From NCBI RefSeq assembly GCF_019029495.1, contig NZ_JAERQM010000001.1:310001-374000 (forward strand): 64,000 nt of DNA. Direction: 5' to 3'. The first letter of the stretch is position 1. Each line of letters opens with the position of its first letter. Of this stretch, positions 59,893-64,000 are shown piece after piece. The position numbers were made by a program, and so were the translations under genes. Under the pieces are notes generated by a model. It was not told the origin of the DNA. It did no database searches and saw only the letters and a program-made list of their open reading frames with translations. Origin of the DNA: Falsiroseomonas oleicola. GTDB taxonomy: Bacteria; Pseudomonadota; Alphaproteobacteria; Acetobacterales; Acetobacteraceae.

Positions 59893-61061
59893 AGGCTGGA
59901 TCTCATGCGGCCGGGGTTGAACAGGCCGAAGGGGTCGAGCGCCGCCTTCACCCGGGCGCCGATGGCGGCCAGGGCCGGCGCTTCCTCGGGCAGCACGGGC
60001 ACCGCGGCGCGCATCGGCGCGGGGGCGCGGAACAGGGTGAAGCTGCCGCGCGCGGCGGCGGCGGCGGCCATCACGGCCGCATGGGCCGCCTCCGTCGCCG
60101 GGCCGGCGATCCAGACCAGGCCACCGCCCCAATCCAGCAGCAGCCGCGCGCCGAAGGCCGCCTGCAGCGCGGCGGCGACGGCCGGCGCGGCGCTGGGGCG
60201 GATGGAGATGCGCCAGATCGCGTCCTCCGGCATCGCGCCCAGAGGCACCGCGTCGCGAACATCACGCCAGATCGCGGCCGAATCCTCGATGACCGTCACA
60301 TCGCCGAACGCCGCCAGATCGTCCCGCAGCCGGCCGGCGCGATAGGCGACGAAATCGGGAAAATCCTCCAGCCGCAGCAGCGCCACCGGGCCGGCGGCAT
60401 CGAGGCGCAGCGCCGCGCCGGTCACGCCGAAGGGGCTGGTGAGACCGGCCGACAGCGCCCGCACCCCGGTCGCCAGGTCCGGCACGGCGATGGCCAGGGT
60501 GGCGCTGGCGCGGGCGGCCGGCAGCACCTTCATGGTCACCTCGGTCATCACGCCCAGCGTGCCATGGCTGCCCGCCAGCAGCTTGCAGAGGTCGAGCCCG
60601 GTGACGTTCTTCAGCACCCGCCCGCCATTGCGCACCACCTCCCCCATCCCGTTGACGAAGCGGATGCCGAGCAGATGGTCCCGCATCGCGCCCGCCGTGA
60701 TGCGGCGCGGGCCGGAGAGATTCGTGGCGACGATGCCGCCGATGGTCGCCGGCAGCTCCGCGCCAAAAACCCCCCGCGTGTCCGGAGGTTCGGGCGCGAT
60801 CATCTGGCCGTGCTCGGCCAGCGCCGCCTCGATCTCCGGAAGCGGCGTGCCGGCGCGGGCCGAGAGCACCAGTTCGGTTGGCTTGTAGAGCGTGATGCCG
60901 GTCAGCCCGCGCGTGGTCAGGCCGCGCGCCGCCTGCACGGGCCGCAGCAGCCCGCGCTTGCTGCCATGCCCCTCGATGGACAGCGGCGCCCGCATGGCGC
61001 CGGCTTCCCGCACGGCGGCGGCGACGCCGGCCTCATTCAACGGGGCGATCAGATCACTCAT
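59889..61061 (-). CDS. glcE: glycolate oxidase FAD-binding subunit
   Basis: 390 residues. The FAD-binding_4 fold shows KPTELVLSARAGTPLPEIEAAL, GAELPATIGGIVATNLSGPRR, MRDHLLGIRFVNGMGE and VLKNVTGLDLCKLLAGSHGTLG. The end LDPFGLFNPGRM is typical of GlcE. It forms the flavoprotein core with GlcD. Its start overlaps the stop of the upstream dioxygenase (ATGA at 61058-61061), and its stop overlaps the start of the M81 gene, so all three are translationally coupled. Confidence 0.94.
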   Translation of the reverse strand: MSDLIAPLNEAGVAAAVREAGAMRAPLSIEGHGSKRGLLRPVQAARGLTTRGLTGITLYKPTELVLSARAGTPLPEIEAALAEHGQMIAPEPPDTRGVFGAELPATIGGIVATNLSGPRRITAGAMRDHLLGIRFVNGMGEVVRNGGRVLKNVTGLDLCKLLAGSHGTLGVMTEVTMKVLPAARASATLAIAVPDLATGVRALSAGLTSPFGVTGAALRLDAAGPVALLRLEDFPDFVAYRAGRLRDDLAAFGDVTVIEDSAAIWRDVRDAVPLGAMPEDAIWRISIRPSAAPAVAAALQAAFGARLLLDWGGGLVWIAGPATEAAHAAVMAAAAAARGSFTLFRAPAPMRAAVPVLPEEAPALAAIGARVKAALDPFGLFNPGRMRSSL

Positions 61062-62113
61062 GGCGTGGCCTTCCCCTCCGGCGGGTCGAAGGGCGAGCCG
61101 GGACGGGCCTCGTGCCAGACCGGGCGGGCGAGGGAAAGCCGTGCCAGCGCGTCATGCAGCAGCAGATGCAGCCGCGCCCGGCGGCGGGCCAGCGCCGGCC
61201 ACCAATCCGCCGGGCCGCGCAACAGCGGCAGATAGGGGTTGGGGCGGGAGATGGCGTAGATCTCCACCCGCATGGAGGCCTGTTCGGTGCGGGATCGCGC
61301 ATGAAAGCCGCGCACATCGGCCACCACCAGCGTATTCGCCGGCACCGCCAGGCGCCGCGGCGGCGGCAGGCGCAGGCGCGGCAGTTCCGCCTCCGTCACC
61401 CGGAAGGCGCCACCCACCCGGCCCTTGGCGGCAATGACGCTGCGGGCGCGTTCCCAGGCGAGGCGCCGTGGTGTCAGCCGGTGGGAGCCTGGGACATAGG
61501 CCAGCGGCCCGACCTCCGCCGCCACATCCTGCAGGTAGAACCAGGCCTTCATATTCGGATGGAAGGTGTCCATGTGCAGCGCGGTCTGCGGATCGGCCTC
61601 CGCCGCCGGGGCGGCATGGCTCAGGATGGTCTGCACATAGATCAGCGGCTCCGCCGCCGAACCCGCCACATAGCGCAGCGTGTCGCGCCAGGCGGGGCTT
61701 TCCAGCAAGGCGCGCAGGGCCGGCAGGCCGGCGAGAAGCTCAGGCGTGACGATGACGCGGCGGGTGATGGCATCGCCCTCCCGCATCTCCCGCATCGGCA
61801 CCTTGAGGCCGCGCAGTTCCGCCAGCAAAGCGGTGAATTGCGCGGGCGGGAGGACATCACCGCGCTGGACGAAACCCTGATCCTCGAACTGCGCGCGTTC
61901 CGCCGGGGCAATGCGCGGGGCGAGGCGGCGGCGGCGCCATTGCGTCATGCGTTCCGCCAGCCGGGCACGCGCCACATGCAGGCCGCGCCGGTTCAGCGCG
62001 ACGCTGCCGATCAGCGGATTGCCCCTGTAGTCCTTGCTGGCTGTCAGCAGCGCCGCCGCGTGCCAGGGCAGCAACAGCCAGCGAAGCATCCGGCGCATCG
62101 GCTCACGCCGCAT
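61058..62113 (-). CDS. PhyH-like Fe(II)/2-oxoglutarate dioxygenase inside the glc cluster
   Basis: 351 residues (an ATG five codons in, at 62098, is an alternative start). The N-terminus MRRMLRWLLLPWHAAALL is hydrophobic. The dioxygenase core has the HxD pair in LHMDTFHPNMKAWFYLQDV, GPLAYVPGSHRLTPRR, a late His in VADVRGFHARS and the Arg in MRVEIYA. This fits phytanoyl-CoA-hydroxylase-like enzymes. It overlaps glcD by 11 bases and glcE by 4, so it sits in the operon between two subunits of one enzyme. Substrate unknown. Confidence 0.82.
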   Translation of the reverse strand: MRREPMRRMLRWLLLPWHAAALLTASKDYRGNPLIGSVALNRRGLHVARARLAERMTQWRRRRLAPRIAPAERAQFEDQGFVQRGDVLPPAQFTALLAELRGLKVPMREMREGDAITRRVIVTPELLAGLPALRALLESPAWRDTLRYVAGSAAEPLIYVQTILSHAAPAAEADPQTALHMDTFHPNMKAWFYLQDVAAEVGPLAYVPGSHRLTPRRLAWERARSVIAAKGRVGGAFRVTEAELPRLRLPPPRRLAVPANTLVVADVRGFHARSRTEQASMRVEIYAISRPNPYLPLLRGPADWWPALARRRARLHLLLHDALARLSLARPVWHEARPGSPFDPPEGKATP

Positions 62114-63530
62114 CCAGCAGGGGAAAGACCTTGTGCGGGTTCAGCAGCCAGGCGGGGTCGAAGGCGGTCTTGATGGCGCGCTGCTGGTCCAGCTCATGCG
62201 GGGCGAATTGCACATGCATCAGGTCGCGCTTCTCAACGCCGACGCCATGTTCGCCGGTGAGGCAGCCGCCGACCTCGACGCAGAGCTTCAGGATATCCCC
62301 GCCAAAGGCCTCCGCCTTGTGAAAGCTGGAGGCATCGTTGGCGTCGAACATGATGAGCGGGTGCAGATTGCCGTCGCCGGCATGGAACACATTGGCCACC
62401 TGCAGGCCGTATTGCACACTCATCTCGCCGATGCGCTTCAGCACGAAGGGCAGCTCGCCGGTCGGGATGGTGCCATCCATGCAGAGATAGTCCGGGGAGA
62501 TGCGGCCGACTGCCCCGAAGGCGCCCTTGCGGCCCTTCCAGATCGCCATGGATTCCTCGGCGCTTGTCGCGACCTTCAGGCTGATCGGGTCGAAGCGGTT
62601 GCAGATCTCCTTGATGCGGTCGAGCAGCGAATCCTGTTCGGCGACGCTGCCCTCGACCTCGATAATCAGCATCGCCTCGGCGTCGAGAGGATAGCCGGCA
62701 TGGGCAAAGGCCTCGCAGGCATGGATGCAGGGCTTGTCCATGAATTCCAGCGCCACGGGGATGATGCCGGAGCCGATGATGGCATCCACCGCCGCGCCGG
62801 CAATCTCCGTGCCCTTGAAGGCGGCCAGCATGGCGCGCGCACCCTCGGGGCCGCGCAGGATGCGGACCGTGACCTCCGTGACGATGCCCAGCATGCCCTC
62901 GCTGCCCGTCATCAGGCCGAGCCAGTCATATCCGGCCGCGTCCAGGTGATCCCCGCCGAGGTCGATGATGTCGCCCTGCGGCGTCACCAGCTTCAGGCCG
63001 AGCAGGTTGTTGGCGGTGACGCCGTATTTCAGGCAATGCGCGCCCCCGGAATTCATCCCGACATTGCCGCCGATCATGCAGGCGAGCTGGCTGGAGGGGT
63101 CGGGCGCGTAGAAGAAGCCCTCATGCTCCACCGCCTTGGTGATGCCGAGATTGGTGACGCCGGCCTCCACCACCGCCAGGCGGTCGTCGAAATCGATTTC
63201 CAGGATGCGGTTCATCCGCATCATGCCGATCACCACCGCATCCTCCAGCGGCAGGGCGCCGCCCGAAAGGCTGGTGCCGGCGCCACGGGGCACCACGCGC
63301 ACGCCATTGTCGTGGCAGTAGCGCATGACCGCGGCGACCTGGGCGGTCGTCGAAGGCAGCACCACGGCCAGCGGCATCTGGCGATAGGCCGACAGGCCAT
63401 CGGTCTCATAGGGCCGCATGCGCAGCGCCTCATGGATCACGGCATCGGCGGGCAGCAGGGCGAGCAGGGCGGCCACGATCTCATCGCGGCGGGCCAGGAT
63501 CTCCGGCTTGGGCGGCGGCAGGGCGATCAT
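62103..63530 (-). CDS. glcD: glycolate oxidase subunit GlcD (FAD-linked)
   Basis: 475 residues from ATG 63530 (MIALPPPKPEILARRDEIV). FAD-binding_4: VVPRGAGTSLSGGALPLED, APDPSSQLACMIGGNVGMNSGG, LKLVTPQGDII and LTGSEGMLG-like MTGSEGMLGIVTEV. The C-terminal domain has HAGDGNLHPLIMFD and CLTGEHGVGVEKRDLM. It oxidises glycolate to glyoxylate with GlcE and GlcF. It is the first gene of the minus-strand cluster glcD, dioxygenase, glcE, M81, then glcF. Upstream reading to 63710 is not family-like. Confidence 0.95.
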   Translation of the reverse strand: MIALPPPKPEILARRDEIVAALLALLPADAVIHEALRMRPYETDGLSAYRQMPLAVVLPSTTAQVAAVMRYCHDNGVRVVPRGAGTSLSGGALPLEDAVVIGMMRMNRILEIDFDDRLAVVEAGVTNLGITKAVEHEGFFYAPDPSSQLACMIGGNVGMNSGGAHCLKYGVTANNLLGLKLVTPQGDIIDLGGDHLDAAGYDWLGLMTGSEGMLGIVTEVTVRILRGPEGARAMLAAFKGTEIAGAAVDAIIGSGIIPVALEFMDKPCIHACEAFAHAGYPLDAEAMLIIEVEGSVAEQDSLLDRIKEICNRFDPISLKVATSAEESMAIWKGRKGAFGAVGRISPDYLCMDGTIPTGELPFVLKRIGEMSVQYGLQVANVFHAGDGNLHPLIMFDANDASSFHKAEAFGGDILKLCVEVGGCLTGEHGVGVEKRDLMHVQFAPHELDQQRAIKTAFDPAWLLNPHKVFPLLDAA

Positions 63531-63648
63531 GACGTTCCTCGGCAGCGTGCGTGTGGAAGATGGCCCTGGCACGCCAAGCCGGCAAGCAGATGCGGATTTC
63601 GTCGTGCTTTCCTGGCAGGATCGGCGCGCAATGAAACGGAGCACTTCC

Positions 63649-64000
63649 ATGCGACGCCTTCTGGCCGTGGCCCTGCTGCTGACGGCCCCCCTTCTGGCAA
63701 ACCCTGCCATAGCGCAGCGTGCCGGCGCCTATGTGGTCGAGGGCAGCGGCGCGGATGGCAGCCGCTACACCGGCGCCGCGCAGATCGCCCCGAGCGGCCC
63801 GCAGACCTGGCTGGTCACCTGGCGGGTGGGTGGGGAGACGATCCAGGGCATCGGCGTGGACAATGGCAGCGTGCTTTCCGTCGCCTACAACCAAGGCGGC
63901 GTGCTGGGCAGCGCGCTGTATGAGGTGCGGCCGGATGGCAGCCTCGTCGGCCTCTGGACCTCCGGCCGCGACGGCGGCCTGGGGCGGGAGACGATGTCGC
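63649..64000 (+). CDS. secreted protein, 3' truncated (paralog 2)
   Basis: 117 codons to the window edge with no stop. I chose ATG 63649 for its ACGGAG site seven bases upstream; ATG 63631 is in frame too. Signal peptide RRLLAVALLLTAPLLANPAIA, cut before QRAGAYVV. The mature part GSGADGSRYTGAAQIAPSG, VTWRVGGETIQGIGV and VRPDGSLVGLWT matches the 53262-53783 protein position by position. Divergent from glcD. Function unknown. Confidence 0.8.
   Translation, partial: MRRLLAVALLLTAPLLANPAIAQRAGAYVVEGSGADGSRYTGAAQIAPSGPQTWLVTWRVGGETIQGIGVDNGSVLSVAYNQGGVLGSALYEVRPDGSLVGLWTSGRDGGLGRETMS

Overview
The window is a high-GC (roughly 70 % G+C by eye; a sampled line at 5701-5760 is 40 of 60) bacterial chromosome segment. 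Its gene content points to an alphaproteobacterium, most likely Acetobacteraceae (Roseomonas-like): a GapR nucleoid protein, a PleD-type diguanylate cyclase, a PmtA-like methyltransferase, several Bug/TctC solute-binding proteins, TRAP transport, a non-catalytic dihydroorotase next to dprA-topA-rnr, and a split glcDEF glycolate oxidase. The genus is inference.

Layout. 1-2.6 kb: end of an ABC peptide-type binding protein, an alpha/beta hydrolase and a GntR/FCD regulator. 2.6-6.9 kb: gatCAB on the minus strand, split between gatA and gatB by a low-GC gene for a PD-(D/E)XK-like protein. 6.9-20.2 kb: ruvX, pyrB, (rpmG, tctC and a membrane protein interposed), pyrC-like, plsY, dprA, topA, rnr, S41 protease. 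20.2-29.9 kb: PleD-like cyclase, PmtA-like methyltransferase, VOC protein, GST, SMP-30 protein, serine-glyoxylate aminotransferase, a 971-residue FAD/Fe-S oxidoreductase and a DUF924 protein. 30-32.6 kb: OxyR divergent from ahpC-ahpD. 32.6-44.4 kb: EAL phosphodiesterase, TRAP operon, ABC1 kinase, PepF, chemotaxis receptor, acyl-CoA synthetase. 44.5-55.5 kb: papain-like protease, SDR, flavin reductase, GapR, DUF1244, glycerate kinase, two Yip1-like membrane proteins, OmpA-like porin, HTH-pyruvate kinase, secreted protein, Ada, TPR protein. 55.5-64 kb: TctC, then glcF, M81 peptidase, glcE, PhyH-like dioxygenase and glcD on the minus strand, and a truncated secreted protein at the right edge.

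How they fit together. Several genes bear on C2/C3 acid metabolism (glcDEF, the fused FAD/Fe-S oxidoreductase, serine-glyoxylate aminotransferase, glycerate kinase, pyruvate kinase), though they are not one operon. OxyR-AhpC-AhpD is a complete peroxide module with all redox cysteines. pyrB and the degenerate pyrC homolog probably form a non-catalytic ATCase scaffold pair.

Most unusual signals: (i) an ~89-nt multi-hairpin repeat present twice (8360-8471 and 35472-35560), with compensatory base changes in its stems; (ii) the low-GC nuclease-like gene inside gatCAB; (iii) a YdaS-like HTH fused in frame to pyruvate kinase; (iv) two large palindromic elements (29908-30118 and 46921-47051) whose arms carry matching hairpins. 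I saw no rRNA, tRNA, CRISPR array, transposase or prophage. There is no gene-free stretch longer than 300 bases.
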